Source: Clostridia bacterium (GTDB lineage: Bacteria; Bacillota; Clostridia; Lachnospirales; Lachnospiraceae). Taken from it: a DNA stretch of 64,000 nt. How positions within the stretch are numbered: the stretch's first letter is position 1; the number at the start of each line of letters is the position of its first letter. Position numbers and translations under genes: made by a program. A model generated the notes under the pieces. It saw only the letters and a list, made by a program, of their open reading frames with translations, was not told where the DNA came from and did no database searches. The stretch is from NCBI GenBank assembly GCA_910574255.1, contig CAJTAK010000005.1:85184-149183 (forward strand), given 5' to 3'. This document shows, piece by piece, positions 8,642 to 17,215 of this stretch.

Positions 8642-9775
8642 TTGAAAATCTTACTGGCATTGATTATTTTTAGTTTAATTATTATTATTCATGAGTTGGG
8701 GCATTTTCTCCTGGCTAAAAGGGGAGGCATCCGGGTCAATGAGTTTTCCCTTGGCATGGGGCCCCGGATCTTAAGCAAACAGATAGGGGAGACCCGCTAT
8801 TCTTTAAAACTCCTGCCCTTTGGAGGTTCCTGTATGATGGAGGGAGAGGATGGATATAGTCCGGAGACGGATGCTCCGGGCAGTATGATGGAGCGGACGG
8901 AGGTTGTAGATGTACTTTCCGGGGAGAAGAACCGGAGGAGACAGGTAGTGCTGGTAAACGGAATTCCGGAGGATTCCTTTGCGGCAAAGTCTGTCTGGAC
9001 TCGGATTTCCGTAGTGGCGGCAGGGCCGATTTTCAACTTTATTCTGGCTTTTATTTTGTCCTTGTTTGTGATTGGAAGTATTGGGTATGATGCGCCGGTG
9101 GTGGCGGCTTTGACGGAAGATTATCCGGCGGCGGAGGCTGGTATGCAGCCTGGAGATCGGATTGTGAAGATGAATAATACCCGGATTCATGTGTATAGAG
9201 AAGTCAGTATGTATGTGCAGATGAATCAGGGGAAGACGGTGGAACTGACCTATGAGAGAGATGGGGAGCGCCATACGGTGATTTTGGAGCCTAAGCAGTC
9301 GGAGAGCGGGATGTATTATCTGGGATTCCGGGGTTCCGGGATTCGGACGAAAGGGAATATTCTTAAGACTATTGGATATAGCGCTTATGAGGTGAAGTAT
9401 TGGATCTCTACTACGATTAAAAGCCTTGGGATGTTGTTTGGCGGCAGTGTGGGAGCGGAGGATATCTCCGGTCCCGTGGGGATTGTGAATGCCATTGGGG
9501 ATACTTATGAGAGCAGCCGGGCGGATGGGGCTTTTTATGTTTGGCTGAATATGCTTTACATCTCTATTTTGCTTACGGCGAATCTTGGGGTGATGAATCT
9601 TCTGCCTTTGCCGGCCCTGGACGGGGGCAGGCTGGTTTTTCTGTTTCTGGAGGCTATTCGGGGAAGAGGGATTGATCCGGAGAAAGAGGGGATGGTGCAC
9701 TTTGTGGGGCTGATGGTTTTGATGGCTCTTATGGTGTTTGTGATGTTTAATGATTTTCGGAATATTTTAATGTAG
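8642..9775 (+). CDS. rseP: RIP zinc metalloprotease RseP / site-2 protease
   Basis: A 377-residue membrane protease of the S2P family that cleaves transmembrane segments of regulators. HELGH lies in the first helix (about residues 17-21), a PDZ domain with YPAAEAGMQPGDRIVKMN sits in the middle, and NLLPLPALDGGRL supplies the third metal ligand. The TTG at 8642, one base after the dxr stop and preceded by AGGTGG, is chosen because it starts directly at the first transmembrane helix. Last gene of the cluster. Confidence 0.93.
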   Translation: MKILLALIIFSLIIIIHELGHFLLAKRGGIRVNEFSLGMGPRILSKQIGETRYSLKLLPFGGSCMMEGEDGYSPETDAPGSMMERTEVVDVLSGEKNRRRQVVLVNGIPEDSFAAKSVWTRISVVAAGPIFNFILAFILSLFVIGSIGYDAPVVAALTEDYPAAEAGMQPGDRIVKMNNTRIHVYREVSMYVQMNQGKTVELTYERDGERHTVILEPKQSESGMYYLGFRGSGIRTKGNILKTIGYSAYEVKYWISTTIKSLGMLFGGSVGAEDISGPVGIVNAIGDTYESSRADGAFYVWLNMLYISILLTANLGVMNLLPLPALDGGRLVFLFLEAIRGRGIDPEKEGMVHFVGLMVLMALMVFVMFNDFRNILM

Positions 9776-9781
9776 GCGGAC

Positions 9782-9827
9782 GGGACTGCCGGAAAATAAG
9801 CTGGGAGGCTTATTTTCCGGCAGTCCC
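9782..9827. terminator. Bidirectional hairpin between rseP and the MerR gene
   Basis: A perfect 20-bp stem (GGGACTGCCGGAAAATAAGC with its complement) around a six-base loop, between two convergent genes. No long T-run is present. The lead-in GGCGGACGGG directly after the stop resembles the sequences after 1603 and 36204. Confidence 0.7.
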
Positions 9828-9842
9828 TGACTTTGGGGACGG

Positions 9843-10301
9843 TTATTCGCCGGCAGATTTTTGCTGGAGTTTTTGCTGGATGCTTCGGAAGCGTTCGTGG
9901 ATGTCTGAGGGGGTTAGGGTTTCGTGGATGTCACAGGTTCCGGCTTTCTGGGCGGTTTCGTAGTACCATTCTTTGTAGTCGAGAATTTCTAAGGTTTCCT
10001 TAAGCTGTGTTATCTGGGAGAGAACTTGTTCTCTCTGGCGGCGGAACATGGCCAGGCGTTCGGGGATGGTGGAGTCGCCTTTTTCACACCATTCCATGAA
10101 GAGCTTAATGTCTTTGATGGACATGCCGGCTTTTTTCAGGCATTCGATTACAGACAGGGATTCGAAGTCTCTGTCGCTGAACATGCGGATGCCTCCGCTG
10201 GAACGCTCTACGAAAGGGAGTAAACCCTCTTTATCGTAATAGCGGAGAGTGGAGGGTGGGATGTTTAGTTTTTTTGCAATTTCTCCTACTGTGTAAAACA
10301 T
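9843..10301 (-). CDS. MerR-family transcriptional regulator
   Basis: This 152-residue protein begins MFYTVGEIAKKLNIPPSTLRYYDKEGLLPF, the MerR winged-helix domain, followed by GIRMFSDRDFESLSVIECLKKAGMSI and a dimerisation helix (about residues 80-120). There is no metal-binding cysteine cluster at the C-terminus, which fits the aldehyde- or redox-responsive AdhR/NmlR-like branch better than the metal sensors. It is divergent from the aldo/keto reductase, whose promoter carries a MerR-type operator (10404-10434), so it very likely controls that gene. Confidence 0.88.
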   Translation of the reverse strand: MFYTVGEIAKKLNIPPSTLRYYDKEGLLPFVERSSGGIRMFSDRDFESLSVIECLKKAGMSIKDIKLFMEWCEKGDSTIPERLAMFRRQREQVLSQITQLKETLEILDYKEWYYETAQKAGTCDIHETLTPSDIHERFRSIQQKLQQKSAGE

Positions 10302-10403
10302 GGTTTAACCTCGTTTTTGTGTGTAAAATCAACATATGGATATGGTATGGTATTCATTTAGCTCGAAATGATTGTGCTTTTGACAAGGATTGGTAATTTT
10401 TCC

Positions 10404-10434
10404 TTGACTTAAAGCTGACTTTAAGTTGTAGTAT
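10404..10434 (+). promoter_or_regulatory. MerR-type promoter and operator for the aldo/keto reductase
   Basis: TTGACT (10404-10409) and TAGTAT (10429-10434) are separated by 19 bp, the overlong spacer typical of MerR-activated promoters. The spacer holds the perfect dyad CTTAAAG-CTGA-CTTTAAG (10408-10425). A MerR gene is divergently encoded 100 bp away. Confidence 0.88.
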
Positions 10435-10514
10435 ATAAACATAGTTTCATGAATGGTTTGATTATAACTGAAATTACAACAAAAAGTCAAATGCTTGGAA
10501 AGGAGAACAGAATT

Positions 10515-11645
10515 ATGGTTTACAAGGATTTTCAAGGCATGAAGCTGTCTGCTCTTGGCATGGGAACGATGCGCCTGCCTGTGGCGGACGGGGATGATGC
10601 CAGGATTGACGAGGCTGCTGCTCAGGAGATGGTGGATTATGCCATGGAGCAGGGGATTAATTACTATGATACGGCCTGGGGCTATCACAGCGGCAATTCG
10701 GAGCTTGTGATTGGGAGGGCTTTATCTCATTATCCCAGAGAGAAGTATTATCTGGCTACAAAGTTTCCGGGATATGACCTTTCTAATATGGATAAGGTGG
10801 AGGAGATTTTTGAGAAGCAGCTTAAGAAATGTGGTGTGGAATATTTTGATTTTTATCTGTTTCACAATGTATGTGAGATGAATATTGATGCTTACCTGGA
10901 TAGAAAGTATGGGATTTTTGATTATCTGGTGGAGCAGAAAAAGAAAGGACGCATTCGGCATTTGGGATTTTCCGCCCATGGAAGTGTGGAGGTTATGAAG
11001 CGCTTTTTGGATGCCTATGGAAGTGAGATGGAGTTCTGCCAGCTCCAGCTTAATTATCTGGATTGGAGCTTCCAGAATGCAAAGGGCAAGGTAGAGCTTT
11101 TGAAAGAGTGGAAGCTTCCTGTATGGGTGATGGAGCCGCTGCGGGGAGGAAGGCTTGCCAAGCTTTCGGATGCTGCCGAAGAGAAGCTTTTGGCTCTTCG
11201 TCCGGAAGAGAAGATTCCGGCCTGGGCATTCCGTTTCCTGCAGACCATTCCGGAGGTTGCCATGGTTCTTTCCGGTATGTCGGATTTCACGCAGCTTAAG
11301 GAGAATTTACATACCTTTGAGACGGAGAAGCCTTTGAATGAGACAGAGAAAGAGACGCTTCTTAAGATTGCGGACGGTCTTCTTGGAGGAACACTGCCTT
11401 GTACGGCCTGTCATTATTGTGTGAGTCATTGTCCCCAGGAACTGGATATTCCGAAGCTTCTCAGTCTGTATAATGAGCATTGCTTTACGGGAGGTGGGTT
11501 CCTTGCTCCTATGGCATTGGCTGCCGAGCCGGAGGAGAAGAAACCCGGCGCATGTGTTGGATGCAGAAGCTGTGAGGCGGTCTGTCCTCAGGAGCTGAAG
11601 ATTTCTGAGGCTATGGCAGATTTTGCGGAGAAGCTGAAAGGGTAG
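10515..11645 (+). CDS. Aldo/keto reductase with C-terminal 2x[4Fe-4S] domain
   Basis: This 376-residue protein has an AKR barrel (LSALGMGTMRLP at the N-terminus, YYDTAWGYHSGNSE with the catalytic Tyr/Asp region, LGFSAHGS) and a ferredoxin-like C-terminus with CTACHYCVSHCP and CVGCRSCEAVCP, enough cysteines for two [4Fe-4S] clusters. Such AKR-ferredoxin proteins are common in anaerobic Firmicutes; substrates are mostly unknown. The ATG at 10515 follows AAAGGAG. Regulation by the neighbouring MerR protein through the dyad at 10408-10425 is strongly suggested. Confidence 0.92.
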   Translation: MVYKDFQGMKLSALGMGTMRLPVADGDDARIDEAAAQEMVDYAMEQGINYYDTAWGYHSGNSELVIGRALSHYPREKYYLATKFPGYDLSNMDKVEEIFEKQLKKCGVEYFDFYLFHNVCEMNIDAYLDRKYGIFDYLVEQKKKGRIRHLGFSAHGSVEVMKRFLDAYGSEMEFCQLQLNYLDWSFQNAKGKVELLKEWKLPVWVMEPLRGGRLAKLSDAAEEKLLALRPEEKIPAWAFRFLQTIPEVAMVLSGMSDFTQLKENLHTFETEKPLNETEKETLLKIADGLLGGTLPCTACHYCVSHCPQELDIPKLLSLYNEHCFTGGGFLAPMALAAEPEEKKPGACVGCRSCEAVCPQELKISEAMADFAEKLKG

Positions 11646-11665
11646 TGTAAGGAGAAAAATAGAAA

Positions 11666-11785
11666 TTGCTGATTGTATTTCTGCTTACGGGAATCTGGCA
11701 TGGAGCAAATTATACCTTACTCATATGGGGCTTCTTTATGCAGTGCTTCTGATTGGAGAGAGGCTGTTTTATTCCGGTGATGACA
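11666..11785 (+). pseudogene. Fragment of an MBOAT (DltB/AlgI-like) O-acyltransferase
   Basis: The frame from 11666 reads LLIVFLLTGIWHGANYTLLIWG, including the WHGAN hallmark of membrane-bound O-acyltransferases. A shift of frame near 11730 continues with GLLYAVLLIGERLFYSGDD. No start or remaining domain is present, so this is a frameshifted relic. Confidence 0.5.
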
Positions 11786-11810
11786 GCATTTTATTCTGAG
11801 TCAGGAGGAA

Positions 11811-12026
11811 ATGGAGGAGTACTTGGGAATGATGAAATGGCTTCAGGAGCTGTGCGACGAGAAAGGGATTCAGCTGCTTCCCGTTGCGGAGAAGGTGATA
11901 AAGCTGTTGGAGGAAAATACAAAAACAGATATAGATTTGGTTTGTAATGGATCCGGGCCTTGGCGATTTTCACAAAACCCCTCCCGGGGGATATTGACTT
12001 CCTTATACAAGAGTGATAAAATTTGA
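11811..12026 (+). CDS. Small hypothetical ORF, possibly not a real gene
   Basis: A 71-codon frame starts at an ATG preceded by CAGGAGGAA. The first half (MMKWLQELCDEKGIQLLPVAEKVIKLLEE) looks like amphipathic helix; the last part overlaps the acsB promoter. No family is recognised. It could be another relic following the MBOAT fragment. Confidence 0.25.
   Translation: MEEYLGMMKWLQELCDEKGIQLLPVAEKVIKLLEENTKTDIDLVCNGSGPWRFSQNPSRGILTSLYKSDKI
11994..12022 (+). promoter_or_regulatory. Promoter of acsB
   Basis: TTGACT (11994-11999), a 17-bp spacer and TAAAAT (12017-12022) lie about 50 bp upstream of the acsB start, which has AAGGAGGG. Both hexamers differ from consensus by one base, consistent with high expression. 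Confidence 0.85.
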
Positions 12027-12073
12027 ATTATATAGGGTATCAAAAACATTAAACCCAAGGAGGGACAGATACT

Positions 12074-14209
12074 ATGAGCGTATTAACAGATTTGATTTAT
12101 GGAGGCTCCAATGCGGTTGCGGGTCTTACCGAGAATGCCGTAAATGATGCCATTGCAAAGCACGGAGAGGATAAAAAGGTCGCAATGCCGGATACGGCAT
12201 ATTTTCTGCCTACCATCTATGCGGCGACAGGCGTGAAAGTAAGTAAGTTAGGCGATCTGCCTGCCTGTGTAGGCGTATTGAAGAGCCTGATTACCAACAA
12301 GGAGGATTTGGGCGACGCCCTCAATGCCGGACTTGCTACGGCAGTGGGAGCTGAGATTATCGAGGCTTTAAAGTATGTGGAGAGCGCAGATCCTTACGCA
12401 GAGGACAGCGGCATCGGCTTTGTACCAGACCCGATTATCCGTTCTCTGGGCGTTCCGCTGGTAACCGGCGACATCCCCGGCGTGGCTGTTGTACTGGGCA
12501 AGGCGGATGAGGCTGCAAATGTAGTGGATGTAGTAAAGGATTATCAGAGCAAGGGTATTATGACTTTCCTGATTGGCGACGTGATTGAGCAGTGCATGGA
12601 GGGCGGCGTAAAGATTGGTCTGGACTTCCGTGTGGTTCCTCTGGGACATGACGTTACCTCTGTGATTCATGTAGTTACCGTTGCTATTCGTGCAGCTCTG
12701 ATTTTTGGTAATGTAACACCGGGAGACCTGCCAGGACTTTTGGCTTATACAAAGGAGAGAGTTCCTGCATTTGTAAATACTTTCGGAGCGCTGAATGAGG
12801 TAGTAGTGTCCGCAGGAGCAGGCGCTATCGCACTGGGCTTCCCGGTAGTGGTAGATGTGGATCTGGGCGAGAATCAGGTTCCGGGCGCTCTGGAGTCTGT
12901 AACGGATCACGCTGTGACCGTGAAGAAGTCCTTAGAGCTTCGCAATATTAAGATTAAGGTAAAGGAGCTTCCCATTCCGGTTGCATTTGCTTCCGCATTT
13001 GAGGGTGAGATTATCCGTAAGGGTGATATGCAGGTTGAGTTCAGTTCCCATAAGCAGCCTACCTGTGAGCTGGTTCAGACAAGAGAGGACAGTGAGGTTG
13101 AGGATCACAAGATCACCATTGTTGGCGGCGATCTGGACGCTTTGGAAGCAGGCGGAACTTATGCGCTGGCTACCTTTGTTGAGGTTGCAGGGGCTAAGAT
13201 GCAGTCTGACTTTGAGTCTGTAATTGAGCGTAAGATTCATGCTTGGTTCAACTATATGGAGGGTGTAATGCACACCGGACAGAGAAATCAGATTCGTGTG
13301 CGTATTAATAAGGAAGCTTTTGAAAAGGGCTTAAGGCTTACCCATTTTGCAGAGGTTCTCTATGCAATGATTATGGACGAGTTTGATATTGTTGTGGATA
13401 AATGTCAGATTACTATGGTGACGGATGCTGCCAAGGTGCAGGAGATTCTGGACGGAACGGCTATGCCGGCTTATGCATCCAGAGACCAGAGACTGGAGTC
13501 CCTAACAGACGAGAGCGTTGATGTATTCTATACCTGTACGCTGTGTCAGTCCTTTGCTCCCTCTCACTGCTGCGTGGTAACGCCTGAGAGACTGGGACTT
13601 TGCGGAGCCGTTTCATGGCTGGATGCAAAGGCTACCAAGGAGCTGACACCTACCGGCCCATGCCAGCCTATTTCCAAGGAGGGCTGCGAGGATGAAGTAA
13701 AGGGTGTATACCCGGATGTAAATAAGATGGTAGAGCAGGCCACCCAGGGCGCTCTTTCCAAGGTTACGCTGTACTCCATCATGGAAGATCCCATGACCTC
13801 CTGCGGATGCTTCGAGTGTATCTGCGGTATTGAGCCATTCTCCAATGGTGTTATCATTGCCAACCGTGAGTATGCCGGCATGACACCTCTTGGAATGACC
13901 TTTGGCGAGCTGGCTTCCATGACGGGCGGCGGTGTGCAGACCCCCGGATTTATGGGACATGGAAGACACTTTATTGCTTCCAAGAAGTTTATGAGCGCAG
14001 AGGGCGGCTTTGAGCGTATCGTATGGATGCCCAAGGAGCTTAAGGATGACGTGGCTGAACGTTTGAATAAGTCTGCGAAAGAGAAATACGGCATTGACAA
14101 CTTCTGCGATATGATTGCGGATGAGACCGTTGCTACGGATGAGGAAACCTTGATGGCATTCCTGACTGAGAAAGGACATCCGGTATTAGGATTGGAGCCG
14201 ATTATGTAA
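12074..14209 (+). CDS. acsB: CO-methylating acetyl-CoA synthase, CODH/ACS beta subunit
   Basis: This 711-residue enzyme joins CO, a corrinoid-bound methyl group and CoA into acetyl-CoA, the last step of the Wood-Ljungdahl pathway. Cysteines at 488, 491, 500 and 510 (CTLC...C...C) match the [4Fe-4S] ligands of cluster A in the Moorella enzyme (506, 509, 518, 528) with identical spacing. C577 and C579 (SCGC) match its Ni ligands C595 and C597. All catalytic metal ligands are therefore present. It has its own strong promoter, and no cooS, acsCD or acsE lies in this window, so the pathway genes are dispersed here; metVF is at 36.7-38.3 kb. Confidence 0.97.
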   Translation: MSVLTDLIYGGSNAVAGLTENAVNDAIAKHGEDKKVAMPDTAYFLPTIYAATGVKVSKLGDLPACVGVLKSLITNKEDLGDALNAGLATAVGAEIIEALKYVESADPYAEDSGIGFVPDPIIRSLGVPLVTGDIPGVAVVLGKADEAANVVDVVKDYQSKGIMTFLIGDVIEQCMEGGVKIGLDFRVVPLGHDVTSVIHVVTVAIRAALIFGNVTPGDLPGLLAYTKERVPAFVNTFGALNEVVVSAGAGAIALGFPVVVDVDLGENQVPGALESVTDHAVTVKKSLELRNIKIKVKELPIPVAFASAFEGEIIRKGDMQVEFSSHKQPTCELVQTREDSEVEDHKITIVGGDLDALEAGGTYALATFVEVAGAKMQSDFESVIERKIHAWFNYMEGVMHTGQRNQIRVRINKEAFEKGLRLTHFAEVLYAMIMDEFDIVVDKCQITMVTDAAKVQEILDGTAMPAYASRDQRLESLTDESVDVFYTCTLCQSFAPSHCCVVTPERLGLCGAVSWLDAKATKELTPTGPCQPISKEGCEDEVKGVYPDVNKMVEQATQGALSKVTLYSIMEDPMTSCGCFECICGIEPFSNGVIIANREYAGMTPLGMTFGELASMTGGGVQTPGFMGHGRHFIASKKFMSAEGGFERIVWMPKELKDDVAERLNKSAKEKYGIDNFCDMIADETVATDEETLMAFLTEKGHPVLGLEPIM

Positions 14210-14354
14210 TTCATATCAGAATAGTAGTCTCTAATATATCCCTTTAGGCATGCATTATGGTGCACCCGTAAGGTATATTTTTGGGAGACAGAGTTTGCCT
14301 ATTAGAGGATACCTGTAGGATATGATTTTTAGAAGAAATAGTTAAGTGAAAATT

Positions 14355-14396
14355 TCCCCCGTTTGCAGTTAAGGAGCTGTGGACGGGGGATTTGTT
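14355..14396 (+). terminator. Possible terminator downstream of acsB
   Basis: The stem TCCCCCGT / ACGGGGGA (14355-14362 and 14383-14390) encloses a small inner pairing and is followed by TTTGTT. The 140 bp before it show no gene. Confidence 0.55.
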
Positions 14397-14480
14397 CCTA
14401 GCGTTGAATGAAAGTCTGAAAAGGAATATCAGACTGCCGCAAATAGATTGCCAACAAGATTGAAGAAAGGAATTGCATTT

Positions 14481-15494
14481 ATGGACAAGAGAAAGCTTCA
14501 TATTATTATGAAAGAATTCGATAATGCGGTGAATACAACAGAGGAAAATATAGAGTATTGGTACGCCAGAGAGTTAATGGAATTATTGGGATATAGTCGT
14601 TGGGAGAATTTTGAAAAAGCCATAAAACGTGCAGTGGAATCCTGTGAAACTTCACAAATCGAACCACGAAACCATTTTCGTGAGGTCACGAAAATGGTTC
14701 GACTGGGAAGTGGAGCGAAAAGACAGATTAGAGATTATATGCTTACCAGATACGCTTGTTATCTGATAGCAATGAATGGAGATACAAATAAAGAGGAGAT
14801 TGCCTTTGCACAAAGTTATTTTGCGGTACAGACCAGAAAGCAGGAAGTAATTGAGGAGAGAATTGCCTATATTGAACGGACGCAGGCGAGAGAACGGTTA
14901 AAAGAATCGGAAAAAAGATTGTCTCAAAATATTTATGAGCGTGGAATTGATGACAGTGGATTTGTAAGAATTCGCTCTAAAGGAGATCAGGCGTTGTTCG
15001 GCGGATACTCTACAAAGGATATGAAAGCAAAGCTAGTAGTCCGTATCGGAAATCCTTGTGCATATTTCCGGTCTATTTCTCCGATAGCACAGGTCAAAAA
15101 GCCTCGCCGTAGCACCACTACGTCTGCGTTTTTTGACCTGCACTCCCGGAAAAATATCCTCAGAAATATGCACAAGGATTTCCGATACGGACTACTAGGT
15201 GTAAATGATAAGAGACCTTTAGCGGATTTTTTACCTACATTAACAATAGCAGCTAAGAATCTTGCGACAGAAATGACAAATTATAATGTAGAGGAAAAGG
15301 ATTTACAGGGAGAGAATGCGATTACAATAGAACATGTTCAAAATAATACCGGGATTCGGCAAATGCTTGGCAAGCGAGGAATTAAGCCGGAAGAATTACC
15401 GGCGGCAGAGGATATTAGAAAGTTAGAGAGAAGAAATAAAACACAGGATAAGAAAATTATAGAGAAATCAGGGAACTTTGGAGAGAATAATTAG
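14481..15494 (+). CDS. DinD-like (BRO-N type) protein with a 54-residue palindrome-derived insertion
   Basis: The ATG at 14481 follows GAAAGGAA and gives a 337-residue product. MDKRKLHIIMKEFDNA, YWYARELMELLGYSRWENF, KMVRLGSGAKRQIRDYMLTRYACYLIAMNGD and ERGID identify the DNA-damage-inducible protein D family, about 270-290 residues long. The C-terminal LADFLPTLTIAAKNLATEMTNYNV segment is also family-typical. Between KAKL and GVNDKRPLADF there are 54 extra codons encoded exactly by a palindromic insertion (15036-15197), which keeps the frame open. Whether the interrupted protein is active is unknown. Role by family: DNA damage response, often with phage or mobile regions. Confidence 0.82.
   Translation: MDKRKLHIIMKEFDNAVNTTEENIEYWYARELMELLGYSRWENFEKAIKRAVESCETSQIEPRNHFREVTKMVRLGSGAKRQIRDYMLTRYACYLIAMNGDTNKEEIAFAQSYFAVQTRKQEVIEERIAYIERTQARERLKESEKRLSQNIYERGIDDSGFVRIRSKGDQALFGGYSTKDMKAKLVVRIGNPCAYFRSISPIAQVKKPRRSTTTSAFFDLHSRKNILRNMHKDFRYGLLGVNDKRPLADFLPTLTIAAKNLATEMTNYNVEEKDLQGENAITIEHVQNNTGIRQMLGKRGIKPEELPAAEDIRKLERRNKTQDKKIIEKSGNFGENN
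15033..15198 (+). mobile_element. Palindromic element inserted in-frame in the dinD-like gene
   Basis: The ends are perfect inverted repeats of 34 or more bases (starting CTAGTAGTCCGTATCGG at 15033 and ending with its complement at 15198). Nested inverted repeats inside (ATTTCCGG / CCGGAAAAAT, AGGTCAAAAA / TTTTTTGACCT and a CGTAG / CTACG tip) let nearly all 166 bp form one hairpin. CTA occurs at both junctions, as expected for a 3-bp target duplication: removing 162 bp (15036-15197) gives AAG CTA GGT GTA and restores the normal DinD reading. This is MITE-like and resembles in principle the coding palindromic elements of Rickettsia. Confidence 0.85.
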
Positions 15495-15516
15495 GAGAAT
15501 AGGCAGGAATTGGGAG

Positions 15517-15882
15517 ATGAAGCTGAACAGGATTGAACAAGATTTTACCATTTGTACGGTTGCTGATGAAAGTGAGATTGATCTCACAAAGGAATTCTGC
15601 TTTGTGGGAAAGACGGATGAAGAGATTTCTCTGGTCTGCATGACGGAGGATGTGCCGGAGCATACTTTGCAAAGAGAGGATGGATGGAGAGCTTTTCGGA
15701 TAGAGGGAGAGCTTGATTTTTCTTTAATTGGGATTTTGGCGGGGATATCTGCCTTGCTTGCAAAGGCCAAGATTGGGATTTTTGTGGTGTCTACTTATCG
15801 GACGGATTATGTGCTGGTGAAGAGGGCACAGTATGAGGACGCACTTGAAGTCCTTGCAGGTGCGGGGTATGAGATAAATTAA
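15517..15882 (+). CDS. ACT-domain protein (CASTOR-like)
   Basis: A 121-residue product with an N-terminal strand-rich half (FTICTVADESEIDLTKEFCFVGKTDEEISLVC) and a C-terminal ACT domain (FSLIGILAGISALLAKAKIGIFVVSTYRTDYVLVK), where the GILA...I.VVSTY..DY.LV pattern is typical of small-ligand-binding ACT proteins. Such proteins usually sense amino acids. The ATG at 15517 gives the compact family length; an upstream GTG-type extension would run back into the preceding gene. The ligand is unknown. Confidence 0.8.
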   Translation: MKLNRIEQDFTICTVADESEIDLTKEFCFVGKTDEEISLVCMTEDVPEHTLQREDGWRAFRIEGELDFSLIGILAGISALLAKAKIGIFVVSTYRTDYVLVKRAQYEDALEVLAGAGYEIN

Positions 15883-15893
15883 GGGGACGGAAG

Positions 15894-17069
15894 ATGAAAG
15901 GAAACAGATCTTGGGTGAAACTTTTCCTGGGGTTAGTCAGCGGTTTGTGTCTGGGGCTGTTGTGTGCATGTAAAGGGGGAAGCGCTCCGGAAGATGACCC
16001 GATTGTGGAAGAAGAACAGACAGAGTATGCTGCTGATTTGGAGAATATGGATACGAAAGAAGAGGCTTCTCAGGGTGAAGACGGACTTTCGGAAGAAGAG
16101 AGGGCGATCTACGAGGCATATTTACAAGCGGAATATGCAGGCGAGGAATGGCTTTATGCCTATTGCGATTTTGACGGCGATGGTTCTATGGAGCTCTATA
16201 TTCGCAGAAAGGATTCGGAACGAAATTTTGGCCGTGTGATGAAATATATCCAGGGCGGTCTGACAAGTGCGGAAAGCGGGGAGATATCAGGAGAATATAT
16301 AGAAGAATTACTCTGGTCAGAGCTGCCATGGGAAGCATCGGGTGAACAGGAAGAAATGACACATGAGGGTATTTATGCCTATATAGATCAAAATGTGGAA
16401 AATCACGAATTCTGGTATCCAGATGAGCAGGCTTTTTTAGAGCAATATGGATTTGCCAATGAGAAGCCGTTCTATGAATACATACTGCCGGATGGTACAC
16501 AGCGTTTAAAGTTTTATTATAATGAGGAAACACAGCTTGGCTGCGGAATCGATTATTATGAACGGGATCCTTCGGATATTATGACTTCGGGAGCTTGTGG
16601 ATTTACATTCCAGGGACTGACGGAGGAATGGATTGCAGATGGGCTTTCGGCGGATTATGGCAGATTTGAAACGGTAGGTGGTGATGTGCTTTCGGGGGAA
16701 GAAAGCTATGAGGAAATAATTGAGTACGATGGGGCATCCGAACAAGTGTCACATTATGAGGTGGACGGGTCCGTAGAGGAGGGAGAAGAACCGGAGATTT
16801 TGCTGTGGATGGATTACCAGTATTATTCCAATGGGAATCTGAAAGAGAGGTTTTACTATCATAATCCACGGATGTTTGGAACATGGTATACCACATGGCA
16901 GAGTTATTTTGATACCTGGGGCAGGCTGGAGCATGAGTATATTTATATTACGCACGGATGGCTGGAGTATTATTATTTATATGAGGGTGAGGGGGAAATG
17001 CCGGCATATTGTCTTAAGCTGGACAATAATGTTGGATGGTTTATGCCGGAGTTTATGAAATATCAGTGA
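15894..17069 (+). CDS. Hypothetical lipoprotein
   Basis: A 391-residue protein with an N-terminal signal (WVKLFLGLVSGLCLGLLCAC) ending in a lipobox-like LCAC, so probably a lipid-anchored surface protein. After an acidic linker (about residues 30-60) comes YCDFDGDGSMELYIRRKDS, an EF-hand/FG-GAP-like DxDGD segment, and later YYSNGNLKERFYY and FDTWGRLEHEY, reminiscent of MORN/YD-type repeats. No enzymatic motif is seen. It starts 11 bp after the ACT gene, behind GGGGACGGA, so the two may be co-transcribed. Confidence 0.7.
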   Translation: MKGNRSWVKLFLGLVSGLCLGLLCACKGGSAPEDDPIVEEEQTEYAADLENMDTKEEASQGEDGLSEEERAIYEAYLQAEYAGEEWLYAYCDFDGDGSMELYIRRKDSERNFGRVMKYIQGGLTSAESGEISGEYIEELLWSELPWEASGEQEEMTHEGIYAYIDQNVENHEFWYPDEQAFLEQYGFANEKPFYEYILPDGTQRLKFYYNEETQLGCGIDYYERDPSDIMTSGACGFTFQGLTEEWIADGLSADYGRFETVGGDVLSGEESYEEIIEYDGASEQVSHYEVDGSVEEGEEPEILLWMDYQYYSNGNLKERFYYHNPRMFGTWYTTWQSYFDTWGRLEHEYIYITHGWLEYYYLYEGEGEMPAYCLKLDNNVGWFMPEFMKYQ

Positions 17070-17215
17070 ATCTTGAAAAATGCCACGCAAAGTAGCGGAA
17101 AATCCCCACAAGCCACTCTTGCTTTCTTGTTTTGTAATGTGTGGTTTCCTATACTAAAGCTGTAAAAAAGAAAACAAAAAAATATTATGGAACGGGAACA
17201 GGAGGATTGACAGAT

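Noticed and set aside
16482..16493. CATACTGCCGGA in the lipoprotein gene equals the first 12 bases of spacer 14 (28866-28898): possible self-targeting spacer.
   Set aside because: Similarity stops after the 12-mer apart from a short GG and there is no TTC upstream (ATA instead); treated as chance.
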